Source of the DNA: Marinihelvus sp963695135
Lineage (GTDB): Bacteria; Pseudomonadota; Gammaproteobacteria; Xanthomonadales; SZUA-36
NCBI GenBank assembly: GCA_963695135.1
Contig: CAVOGA010000001.1
Location: 186,001 to 250,000 of the forward strand
Length of the DNA: 64,000 nt
Direction: 5' to 3'
Positions within the stretch are counted from its first letter, which is position 1; the number at the start of each line of letters is the position of its first letter. This document shows, piece after piece, positions 10,750 to 19,261 of the stretch. A program made the position numbers and the translations under genes. A model generated the notes under the pieces. That model searched no databases, was not told where the DNA came from, and was given only the letters and a program-made list of their open reading frames with translations.

Positions 10750-12935
10750 ATGAGGGGGCTTTGGTGTCTTCAAGAACTAAAGCGCCGAAACGTCTTCCGG
10801 GTCGGTATCGCTTACGCGGTGGTCGCCTGGTTGCTGCTGCAACTGACCGACGTGCTGAAGGAGCTGCTCGGTCTGCCGGATGAAGTCGGGCGCACGGTCG
10901 TGCTGCTGCTGATCGTGGGGTTCTTTCCTGCGGTGATTTTCGCCTGGGCCTTTGAAATGACCCCGGAGGGCCTGCGCAGGGAGTCGGACGTGGACCGCAC
11001 CAGCTCCATCGCGCCGCAGACCGGCCGCAAGCTCGATCGCATTATCATCGGCATCCTGGTGCTGGCCCTGGCCGGGTTCGCCTGGGACAAGTTCGGCCGC
11101 AGCGCGCCGGCGCCAGTGCAGGATTCCGGGCTGGTTGAGACGCCGGTCGAGGCCCCCGCGCTGGACAAATCGATCGCGGTACTGCCCTTCGTCAACATGA
11201 GCGGCAATGTCGATAACGAGTATTTCTCCGACGGCCTGTCCGAGGAACTGCTGAACCTGCTGGCCAAGGTCAATGGCCTCAAGGTGGCCGCGCGCACCTC
11301 GTCGTTCAAATTCAAGGGCAAGGAGCTGGATATCGTCGAGATCGGCAACGCGCTGAACGTGGCGACGGTGCTGGAAGGCTCCGTGCGCCGCTCCGGCAAC
11401 CAGGCCCGCATCACCGCCCAGCTGATCAAGGTCGATGACGGCTTCCACCTGTGGTCGGAAACCTATGACCGGGAACTGGACAATATCTTCGAGGTGCAGG
11501 ACGAAATCGCGCGGGCCATCGTGGACGCGCTGAAGCTGCCGCTGCTGGGACAGGGCGACAGCCCGATCCGCGCCGAGCAGACCGCGGATTTCGAGGCCTA
11601 CGACCTGTACCTGCTCGGCCGCTACCGCATGAACGAGTTCAACGAGGACAACATTCGCACCGCGATCGGCTACTTTGAGCGCGTGATTGAAATTGACCCG
11701 GACTTTGCCCCGGCCTGGGCACAACTGGCATCGGCGTACCTGCTGCTCCAGGATTACGGCAGTTTCAGCTTTGATGAAGCCATGCAATTGAGCGAGGAAG
11801 CCGCGCAGAGAGCGCTGCAACTTGAACCCGGCCTGGCGGACGCGCTGAACGCCGAGGCATTGCGCTACAACTACCTGGGCCTGCCCGGCAAAGCGGCGGA
11901 AATCTATGAGCAGGTCCTGGGCATCGAGCCCTCCAATGTGCAGGCCTTGCGGGGCCTGTCTCAAAGCCTGAGCCCCATGGAAACCACACGCCGGGTTGAG
12001 CTGGCGCGCAGCGCCCTGGCCCTGGACCCGCTCTCCGGCACCTTGCAGCAGTTTGTGATTGATGCCCTGTCGGGAGACAACCGGCTGGAGGAGGCTTCCG
12101 CGCTGGCCGCAGACCTGCTCCGTGAAGCACCGGACAATCCGGGGGTTCACGAGGGGCTCGCCGGAATGTACCAGGAGCACTCCATGATCCCGGAAGCCAT
12201 CCGGGAATACGAGCTGACCTGGGAGGGGCGCCCGGGCGACGTCTACCCCGCCTGGAGACTGACCCAGTTATACCTGGCGATCGGCGATTTGGACGGTGCG
12301 ACGCGCTGGGTCGAGGCCGCCCGGGAACGGGGCGGCGACGATTCAAGGTGGGTGGTGCTGGCCGAACAGCTTACGGACCTGGCCGCCGGTCGTTATGAAA
12401 CCGCCCTCGAGAAAAGCAGCGCCCGCTCCGAACCCGGCAGCACCATCACGCAGGGCGCCAGGCTGTTCCTTGCATACGTGCAGCTGGGGCTCGGCAACGA
12501 GGCGGAAGCGGAACGGCAGGTCAGGATGGCGCAGCAGCAATTCGCCGCAGCCTACCCGGAAATCGCTGACTGGCCTTATGCACGGAATACGGTCTTCCTG
12601 GCCGGGCTGTTGCCCGCCGGACCGGAAAGAGCGCAGCTCATCGAACAGGTCGAGCCCTTTGCCAATGCCTGGCTGACAGCACAACCCTGGAATGCCCTGG
12701 CCTGCGAATTGAATGCCATGACCGCTGCGCTGCAGGCCGACCGCGACCGCCTGCTGGAGCAGATGACCCAGTGCAAAGACCTGGGATTGGTCAATGCCAC
12801 CGGCTGCGTCGGCACCCGGCCTTCAGTCCTTACCTGGAGGACCCCAGCTTCCGCGCGATACTTCTGGAAATGGACGCGGCCGCAGAGGCGATCCGCGAGC
12901 AGCTCGCACAGGACCGCGAGGAGAATGTGCTGTGA
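10750..12935 (+). CDS. T6: membrane-anchored TolB-like/TPR protein, one frame disruption near the end
   Basis: The start at ATG 10750 gives an odd N-terminus, MRGLWCLQELKRRNVFRVGI, in which the usual MSFFEELK codons are replaced by sequence from the end of R1. The anchor is otherwise normal. The TolB-like domain (KSIAVLPFVNMSGNVDNEYF... VQDEIARAIVDALKLPLLG) and TPR part pair it with T2. One base appears to be missing near 12799 (CC for CCC). Correcting it gives the natural tail YLEDPSFRAILLEMDAAAEA and REENVL with TGA at 12933-12935. Uncorrected, the frame reads through the spacer into T7 as a spurious 1496-residue fusion. The corrected length is about 727 residues. Confidence 0.8.
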
Positions 12936-13126
12936 GCAGGCATTCAGACAAGAGACAAACCGTTTTTGGCAGGCCTGGCCTGCCAGGTGGCCGCGTGGCT
13001 GCCGTGACAAGCAGCAAATATCGATACCCCCGCATCGAGCTGCTTGGCGCGACAGTCACGCCGGTCACCACCCTTTCAAACGCACCGCGGAGTCTAGCAT
13101 GGCCCGCCAACGGGATGAGGCGATGA
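12932..13126 (+). other. Bridging ORF (64 codons) filling the 187-base spacer between T6 and T7
   Basis: GTG 12932 overlaps the corrected T6 stop (GTGA). The frame stays open for 64 codons and stops at TGA 13124-13126, inside the ATG of T7. The product (VSRHSDKRQTVFGRPGLP...) resembles nothing I recognise. The spacer begins GGCATTCAGACA, identical to 12 bases of R3, so it may be an eroded copy of the R element. A perfect 8-bp inverted repeat TGGCAGGC-CTG-GCCTGCCA lies at 12967-12985, with a T run before it rather than after, so it is not a + strand terminator. I see no convincing promoter. Translation for coupling is possible; a functional peptide is doubtful. Confidence 0.4.
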
Positions 13127-15240
13127 GCTTTTTTGCAGAGCTGAAGCGGCGCAATGTTTTCCGGGTCGGCGTGGCCTACGTGGTCATGAGCTGGGTGCTG
13201 CTGCAGGCGGCGGACTTTGCGCTGGACCTGATCGGTGCTCCGAACTGGGTGATCCAGAGCCTGTTCGTCATCGTGGTCATCGGCCTGCCCGTCGCCCTGT
13301 TCTTTGCCTGGGCGTTTGAGCTGACCCCGGAAGGCGTCAAGCGCGAGTCCGAGGTTGACCGGTCCGAGTCCGTGACACCGCAGACCCGGCGCAAACTCGA
13401 CTACGTGATCATCTCGGGTGTCGTGCTGATCGCGGCCTACTTTATCTGGGAGTCGCGCTTTCAGGCAGACCGCGGCGCAGCCGACGACCGCGCAGTCGTG
13501 CGCGAGACGGTCATCGAGGACGCGGCCGATAATTCCGTGCAGATTCTGACGGGCAAATCCATCGCCGTGCTGCCCTTCGCCAACCGCAGCAACAAGGAAG
13601 ACGACCTGTTCTTTACCGACGGCATTCACGACGACCTGCTGACCCAGCTGGCCAAGCTGGACGACCTGAAGGTGATTTCCCGCACTTCGGTCATGGAGTA
13701 CCGCGACACCACGCGCAAGATCTCCGACATCGCCCAGGAACTGGGCGTCAGCACCATCCTGGAAGGCGGCGTGCAGCGCGCCGGTGACCGCATCCGCATC
13801 AACGTCCAGCTGATCGACGTGCAAACCGACGAGCACCTGTGGGCCGAGACCTTCGACCGCGAGCTGACCATCGACAATATCTTTGACATCCAGACGGAGA
13901 TCACGCGGCAAATCGTCACCGCGGTGCGCGGGGAGCTGACTGATACGGAAGCCGCCCGGCTCGTGGACCGGCCCACGGACAGCCTGGAAGCCTGGGAGGC
14001 TTACCTGCAGGCCAGGTCCATCGTGAACCAGACCCCCGAGTACAACCCGGCCAAGTACCAGCGTGCCGAGCCCTGGATCGAAAAAGCGGTCGCCGCAGAC
14101 CCGGGCTTCGCCGAGGCCTGGGCCATGCTCACGCAAATCCAGCTGCAGGGCGTCTGGATGGGCTACGCCAACACCGATGCGCAGCGCCAGCTGGCGCGCG
14201 AATCACTGGAGCGCGCGGAACAGCTCGCGCCGCTCAATGCCAGCGTCATTCGGACCAGGGCAGACTACGAGTACCGGGTCAATCTCGACTACCAGAAGGC
14301 CCTCGAGCTGGTGGAAGAGGCGCGGTTGCTGGAGCCCGGCAATGCAGACACACTCAATTTCATGGCCATCACGCTGCGCCGCTTGGGCCGCTGGGATGAG
14401 GCCACGGACACTTTTCTGCAGGCGCTGGCGCTGGATCCGCTCAACAGTTTTGCGGCGATGGTCTACACGGAGACCCTGATGTACATGCACGCCTACGACC
14501 GGCTGGAAACTGAGCTGGACCGCTGGTTGCTGCGCTATCCGGACTCAACGGACTTCATCAGCCAGAAAATCCAGTTACTTATTCTCGGTCGGGGACAGCT
14601 GGACGAGGCGCAGGCCTTCTACGCCAGCCTGCCTGAGCACATCCGGCAGGCAACGGTGGAAGACGCGGCGCTGATCGCCTATTACAACCGGGACTGGGAC
14701 ACCCTGCTGGCGCTGCATGAACAATTGCCGGAAGGCTTCGTTGGCATACCGATCTATCAGCAAACCCGCGACGTTGTTCTCGGGGAGGACCTGTTCATAC
14801 AAGGCAGGCGCGAATCGGCACGACCCTACCTGGAGGCCTACCGGGACAACTTCATGGGCCGGGACAGCGGCAGCCGGACCGGCAATGCCTTTCGGCTCGC
14901 GCAGCTTGCCCGGGTGCAGATGATGCTGGGAGATACCCCCTCCGCACTGGCGCTGGCTGAGCAGGCCAGTGCGCTGCTGCCCCAGGAGGAAGACTGGATG
15001 TTCGGAACGGTAACGCACTGGACCGAGTGCTGGGTCCTGGCCATGGCCGGGCAGCGTGACCGTGCACTGGCGGAGATCGCCCGGCACCTGGACCAGCCGA
15101 CCGGATTCACGCGCTGGCAGCTGTACCTGGACCCGGCCTGGGACTTTTTCCGGGATGACCCGCGCTTCGTGGAACTGTCCCTGCCCGACGGCGTAGAGCC
15201 CGAACCCTTCAGGGCGCAGCGACTGGGAGACGGCACATGA
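13123..15240 (+). CDS. T7: class B TolB-like/TPR protein, intact
   Basis: ATG 13123 is chosen because it starts the conserved MSFFAELKRRNVFRVGVAY. 705 residues. The anchor has the APNWVIQ second-segment lead of T1 but the YFIWESRF third segment of T5, T8 and T10. The class B TolB-like domain starts at SIAVLPF (about residue 146): FFTDGIHDDLLTQLAKLDDL, SRTSVMEYRDT, LEGGVQRAGDRIRINVQL, HLWAETFDRELTIDNIFDIQTEIT. TPR repeats follow, with the class B block WMGYANTDAQR. The end is WQLYLDPAWDFFRDDPRF and then EPEPFRAQRLGDGT. The codons for the RLGDGT tail contain GGGAG just before the overlapping ATGA of T8, so the tail also looks like the ribosome-binding site of the next gene. Confidence 0.88.
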   Translation: MSFFAELKRRNVFRVGVAYVVMSWVLLQAADFALDLIGAPNWVIQSLFVIVVIGLPVALFFAWAFELTPEGVKRESEVDRSESVTPQTRRKLDYVIISGVVLIAAYFIWESRFQADRGAADDRAVVRETVIEDAADNSVQILTGKSIAVLPFANRSNKEDDLFFTDGIHDDLLTQLAKLDDLKVISRTSVMEYRDTTRKISDIAQELGVSTILEGGVQRAGDRIRINVQLIDVQTDEHLWAETFDRELTIDNIFDIQTEITRQIVTAVRGELTDTEAARLVDRPTDSLEAWEAYLQARSIVNQTPEYNPAKYQRAEPWIEKAVAADPGFAEAWAMLTQIQLQGVWMGYANTDAQRQLARESLERAEQLAPLNASVIRTRADYEYRVNLDYQKALELVEEARLLEPGNADTLNFMAITLRRLGRWDEATDTFLQALALDPLNSFAAMVYTETLMYMHAYDRLETELDRWLLRYPDSTDFISQKIQLLILGRGQLDEAQAFYASLPEHIRQATVEDAALIAYYNRDWDTLLALHEQLPEGFVGIPIYQQTRDVVLGEDLFIQGRRESARPYLEAYRDNFMGRDSGSRTGNAFRLAQLARVQMMLGDTPSALALAEQASALLPQEEDWMFGTVTHWTECWVLAMAGQRDRALAEIARHLDQPTGFTRWQLYLDPAWDFFRDDPRFVELSLPDGVEPEPFRAQRLGDGT

Positions 15241-17364
15241 GTTTCTTTGAAGAACTCAAGCGGCGGAATGTCGTCAAGGTGGGCATCGCCTACCTGGTGG
15301 CCGCCTGGCTGCTGCTGCAACTTACCGAGGTGCTCACGGAGCTGCTGGAGCTGGATACCGACATCGGCAAGATTGTCATCCTGCTGCTGATCATCGGTTT
15401 TATCCCGGCGCTGATCTTCGCCTGGGCGTTTGAAATGACGCCGGAAGGCATCAAGCGCGAGAAGGACGTGGACCGCAGCCAGTCGGTCACGCGGCAAACC
15501 GGCCAGAAACTCAATATCGCGGTCATCGTCATGCTGGCCATGATCGCCGGCTATTTCATCTGGGAGTCGCGCTTCAAACTGCAGGACATCGCGCCGCGGG
15601 AAATCGCGGTCAGCGAAGTGTCCGACGCTGTCCCGGCAGCGTCTCCCGAAACGGCGGCAAGTGACGAGGCAACCATCGACAGGAACGCCATTGCCGTCCT
15701 GCCCTTCGCCAACCGCAGCAACGTCGCTGAAGACCTGTTCTTCACCGACGGTATACACGACGACCTGCTCACCCAGCTGGCGAAGATCAGTGATCTGAAG
15801 GTGATCTCGCGCACCTCCGTGATGGAATACCGCGACACCGACCAAGAAGATTCCGGAGATCGCAGCGGAGCTTGGCGTCGGCAAGATACTCGAGGGCGGC
15901 GTGCAGCGCGCCGGGGACCGCATCCGCATCAATGCACAGCTGATCGACGTGGCCACCGACCAGCACCTGTGGGCGGAAACCTACAACCGCGAGATGACGA
16001 TCGACAACATCTTTGATATCCAGTCGGAGATCACCACGCAGATCGTGACCGCTGTGAAGGGTGAGCTGTCCGAGCTGGACCGCGCCCGGCTGTCCGACCG
16101 GCCCACGGACAACCTGGCCGCCTGGGAGGCGTTCCTGCACGCACGGGCCATCATCAACGAACCGGACTACGGCGCTGAGAAGTATCAGCGAGCCGAGCCC
16201 TTTGCCCTCGAGGCAGTCACCCTGGATCCCGATTTCGCCGATGCCTGGGCCATCCTCGCCACCATCCAGATGCAGGGAATCTGGATCGGCTACGCCAACA
16301 CCGACGCGCAGCGTGCGGCCGTTCGGGAAAGCCTGGATCGCGCCGAGGCGCTGGAGCCGGACAGCCCGGAAGTCAGGGCGGCCCGGGCCGACTATTTCTA
16401 CCGGGTGGAAGTGGACTACGCGGCGGCGCTTGCGCTGATCGACGAGGCGCTGGCACAGACTCCCGGCCACTCCGAATTGCACCGTGACCGCGGCCTGAGC
16501 CTGCGGCGCCTGGGCCGCTGGGAGGAGGCCGTGCAGGCCTTTCAAAAGAGCCTTGAGCTGGACCCGCTCAACGGGGATGCCGCCAGCACCCTGGTCGAAA
16601 CCCTGGTTATCATGAATGCCTGGGACCGGGTCGAACTCCTGGCGGACTCCTGGCTGTTGAAAGTGCCGGACAGCGGCGACTTTCTGAATTACAAGGCCCG
16701 CGCCATGGTGAACGGGCGTGGCGAAGTTGATCAGGCCTGGGCCCTGCTCGCGCCGGTGAGCGATGTCTCCGGCTCCCGTCTTGGCGGAACCAGGATCCTC
16801 CTCGCCAGCATGCGGGGGGACTGGGCGCAGGCGACCGAGCTGGCCAGCGATGAGGGCGTCGAAGGCTTCCTGGAGATTTTCGAACGAACACCGGATTTGC
16901 GCGCCGGAGAGGTCTACGCCATGAAAGGCGACGCTGAAACAGCCCGCGACTATTTCGCCGACTACATCGCCTACACCAATGAGACTGACACCAACGGCCG
17001 ACTCGGGCGGGGCCTGCGCCACACCAACCTGGCCGAGGTCTATGCCTGGCTCGGTGACAACGACCTGGCGCGGCGCCACGCAGAGATCGCGGCGGAAGCC
17101 ATTCCGCTGCAGCTCGACCACGTTTTTGGCGCCAACGTGGACCGACGGCTGACCTGGGTAATGGCCCGTACGGGAGACCGCGACCTTGCCCTGGAGCGTC
17201 TGGCCGCAAAGCTGGACCAGCCCGAGGGCTTCAGTCGTTGGGAGCTCTACCTGGACCCGGCCTGGGACTTTTTCCGCGATGACGCCCGCTTCAATGCGCT
17301 GGCGCTGCCCGAGGGCATAGAGCCAGAACCCTTCCGCCAGCAGCGCCTGGGGGATGGCACGTGA
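15237..17364 (+). CDS. T8: class B TolB-like/TPR protein, one frame disruption in the TolB-like domain
   Basis: ATGA overlap with T7. The anchor (MSFFEELKRRNVVKVGIAYL... GYFIWESRFKLQ) and the domain start (NAIAVLPFANRSNVAEDLFF) are in one frame to about 15840. One extra C in GACCAAGAAG, against GACAAG in T10, then shifts it. From 15901 the frame gives VQRAGDRIRINAQLIDVATDQ, HLWAETYNREMTIDNIFDIQ and the TPR part to 17364. The corrected protein has about 708 residues and is very close to T7 and T10, including WIGYANTDAQR, WELYLDPAWDFFRDD and the EPEPFRQQRLGDGT tail. As sequenced the domain is cut in two. Confidence 0.82.
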
Positions 17365-17399
17365 GACCGGCCGGTCACAGCAGCGGGAGCCGGCCATGA
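17361..17399 (+). other. Bridging mini-ORF, 12 codons, T8 to T9
   Basis: GTG 17361 overlaps the T8 stop (GTGA). Twelve codons follow, and the TGA at 17397-17399 lies inside the ATG of T9. The spacer is 31 bases, exactly what a 12-codon ORF with a 4-base overlap at each end needs. It carries CGGGAG before the T9 ATG, a fair ribosome-binding site. Confidence 0.45.
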
Positions 17400-19261
17400 G
17401 CTTTTTTGCCGAGCTGAAGCGAAGAAACGTGTTCCGCGTGGGGATCGCCTATGCGGTGGCGGCGTGGCTGCTCCTGCAGCTCACGGAGGTGCTCACGGAG
17501 TTGCTGGCCCTGCCGGCGGAGATCGGCCGCACGGTGGTGCTGCTGCTGGTGATCGGTTTCGTGCCGGCGGTGATCTTTGCCTGGGCCTTCGAGCTGACGC
17601 CGGAGGGTATCAAACGTGACAAGGACGTGGACCGGAGCGTGTCCGTCACCTCGTCCACCGGCCGCAAACTGGACCGCGTGATCATTGTCATCCTGACCGT
17701 CGCCATCGCGCTGCTGCTGTTTGAGCGCTTTGTCCTGCAGCCTTCGGCGGCGCCGGACAGGACCAGTGCAGCGACTTCGGCGCCAGCGTCCGATGAGGCG
17801 CTGGCCACAGGTGCGACCACGACGACCTCCATCGCGGTCCTGCCCTTCGTGAACATGAGCAGCGACCCGGAGCAGGAATACTTTTCCGACGGCATTTCCG
17901 AGGAGATCCTCAATGTGCTGGCCCGGATCCCGGACTGGCGGGTGGCCGCACGCACCTCGTCATTCCAGTTCAAGGGCCTGAACAAGGATGTCGCGGACAT
18001 TGCGCGACAACTGAAGGTGTCCCACGTGCTGGAGGGCAGCGTGCGCAAGGCCGGCGACCGGATCCGGATCACGGCGCAGCTGATCGAGGCGGACTCCGGA
18101 TTCCACCTGTGGTCGGAAACCTATGACCGGGAGCTGGCGGATGTTTTCGCCATCCAGGATGAAATCTCCCAGGCCATCGCCGGCGAGCTGCGCAGCCAGC
18201 TCGGCACCAGCGCAATCGAGGCAGCGCAGCCCGTGGACGTGACCGCCTACGAGCTGTTCCTCAAGGGACGCGGCCTGGTGGCCTCGCGCGACGAGCAGCA
18301 GTTGCTGGAAAGCTTCGATATTCTCCAGGAAGCCATCAACATCGCCCCCGGTTACGCGCCGGCGATGGCGACCCTGGCCCGCGGCTACGCCGTTCTCCCG
18401 TGGTTCTCAGCAAAGATTCCTTCCGGCGAGGCACGGGAAAATGCCCGGCGCTGGGCGACCCGCGCGCTGGCCCTGGAGCCGGATAATGACGAAGCGCTGG
18501 CGGCGCTGTCCATCGTGCTTCGCGAGGCGGACCTGGACAATGACGGCGCCCTGCAGTTGCTGCAGCGCGCGCTTGAGATCAACCCCAACAGCGTGGCGGC
18601 ACAGAATTTTCTCGGTGATCTCTACACGCGCACCGGCGACATCGACCGCGCCATGGTGCACGAAGCGCGGGCGGCCGAGCTTGACCCCCTCGGGGCCGTG
18701 CACCTGACCGACCTTGCCAATGTGTATGCGCTGACGGGGGACTATCAAAAGGTACTGGAATTGACCCATCGCGCCCTGGAGATTTCGCCAACCTTTCAGA
18801 ACGCGCTGCAACACCTCGTTGATGCGAATTTCCTGCTGGGTGATCTCGAGCAGCTGGAAGCGGCCGTCGCCCTCGTTGAAGCGGCCGGCGTCCCGGCGGG
18901 ACGCCTGGCGTCCGCGCACCTGACGCTGGCGATCGCATTGAATGACCCGGAGCTGATCGAGCAGCGAATGCAGGAGTCCCTTGAGCTTGTTGCGGATGGA
19001 CAGATGACGCCCTCCGAGGCGGCATTTTCCGCAGTAGTCATTGGCGATTATGACCTGGCGGGTGAGCTGCTGCTGCAGGCCTACGAGTCCAATGACGGCA
19101 CCTGGACCTTCCCGATTTACATCCGCCTGCCGGAGCAGGCGCCCGACAGCATGCCCTGGCAGACCTTCTGGGCGCTTCCGGGCCCGGCCCAGCTGGCCGA
19201 TATCCGCCGCAAAAACGGCCTGAATGCCCAAATCCCCGGCTACGGAGACGGCGCCCGATGA
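17396..19261 (+). CDS. T9: membrane-anchored TolB-like/TPR protein, intact
   Basis: ATG 17396 is preferred to an upstream in-frame ATG (17354) because it begins the conserved MSFFAELKRRNVFRVGIAY and follows a GGGAG. 621 residues. The anchor has a hydrophobic LTEVLTELLALPAEIGRTVV first loop, like T6 and T12. The TolB-like domain starts SIAVLPFVNMSSDPEQEYF (heptad at about 145) with ISEEILNVLARIPD, ARTSSFQFKG, LEGSVRKAGDRIRITAQL and HLWSETYDREL. The TPR part holds repeated ALEIxP turns. The C-terminus (FWALPGPAQLADIRRKNGL, ending GYGDGAR) has neither the Cys pair nor the WDFFRDD end. Its stop overlaps T10 (ATGA). Confidence 0.87.
   Translation: MSFFAELKRRNVFRVGIAYAVAAWLLLQLTEVLTELLALPAEIGRTVVLLLVIGFVPAVIFAWAFELTPEGIKRDKDVDRSVSVTSSTGRKLDRVIIVILTVAIALLLFERFVLQPSAAPDRTSAATSAPASDEALATGATTTTSIAVLPFVNMSSDPEQEYFSDGISEEILNVLARIPDWRVAARTSSFQFKGLNKDVADIARQLKVSHVLEGSVRKAGDRIRITAQLIEADSGFHLWSETYDRELADVFAIQDEISQAIAGELRSQLGTSAIEAAQPVDVTAYELFLKGRGLVASRDEQQLLESFDILQEAINIAPGYAPAMATLARGYAVLPWFSAKIPSGEARENARRWATRALALEPDNDEALAALSIVLREADLDNDGALQLLQRALEINPNSVAAQNFLGDLYTRTGDIDRAMVHEARAAELDPLGAVHLTDLANVYALTGDYQKVLELTHRALEISPTFQNALQHLVDANFLLGDLEQLEAAVALVEAAGVPAGRLASAHLTLAIALNDPELIEQRMQESLELVADGQMTPSEAAFSAVVIGDYDLAGELLLQAYESNDGTWTFPIYIRLPEQAPDSMPWQTFWALPGPAQLADIRRKNGLNAQIPGYGDGAR

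Noticed and set aside
7250..10773. Long open frames on the minus strand (up to 525 codons) opposite T4 and T5, and elsewhere in the array
   Set aside because: They are mirror frames of GC-rich genes, show no recognisable domains and recur opposite many paralogs. They are not genes.
12967..12985. Inverted repeat TGGCAGGC-CTG-GCCTGCCA as a terminator after T6
   Set aside because: The T run precedes the stem on the + strand and none follows it. It also lies inside the open bridging frame.
13060..13100. Possible promoter (TTTCAA ... TAGCAT) before T7
   Set aside because: The 15-base spacing and weak matches are at chance level in this sequence.
10750..15240. A single 1496-residue open frame covering T6 and T7
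   Set aside because: It exists only because one base is missing near 12799, so the T6 tail is read in the wrong frame through the spacer. Paralogs and the natural T6 end (TGA 12933-12935) show two separate genes.
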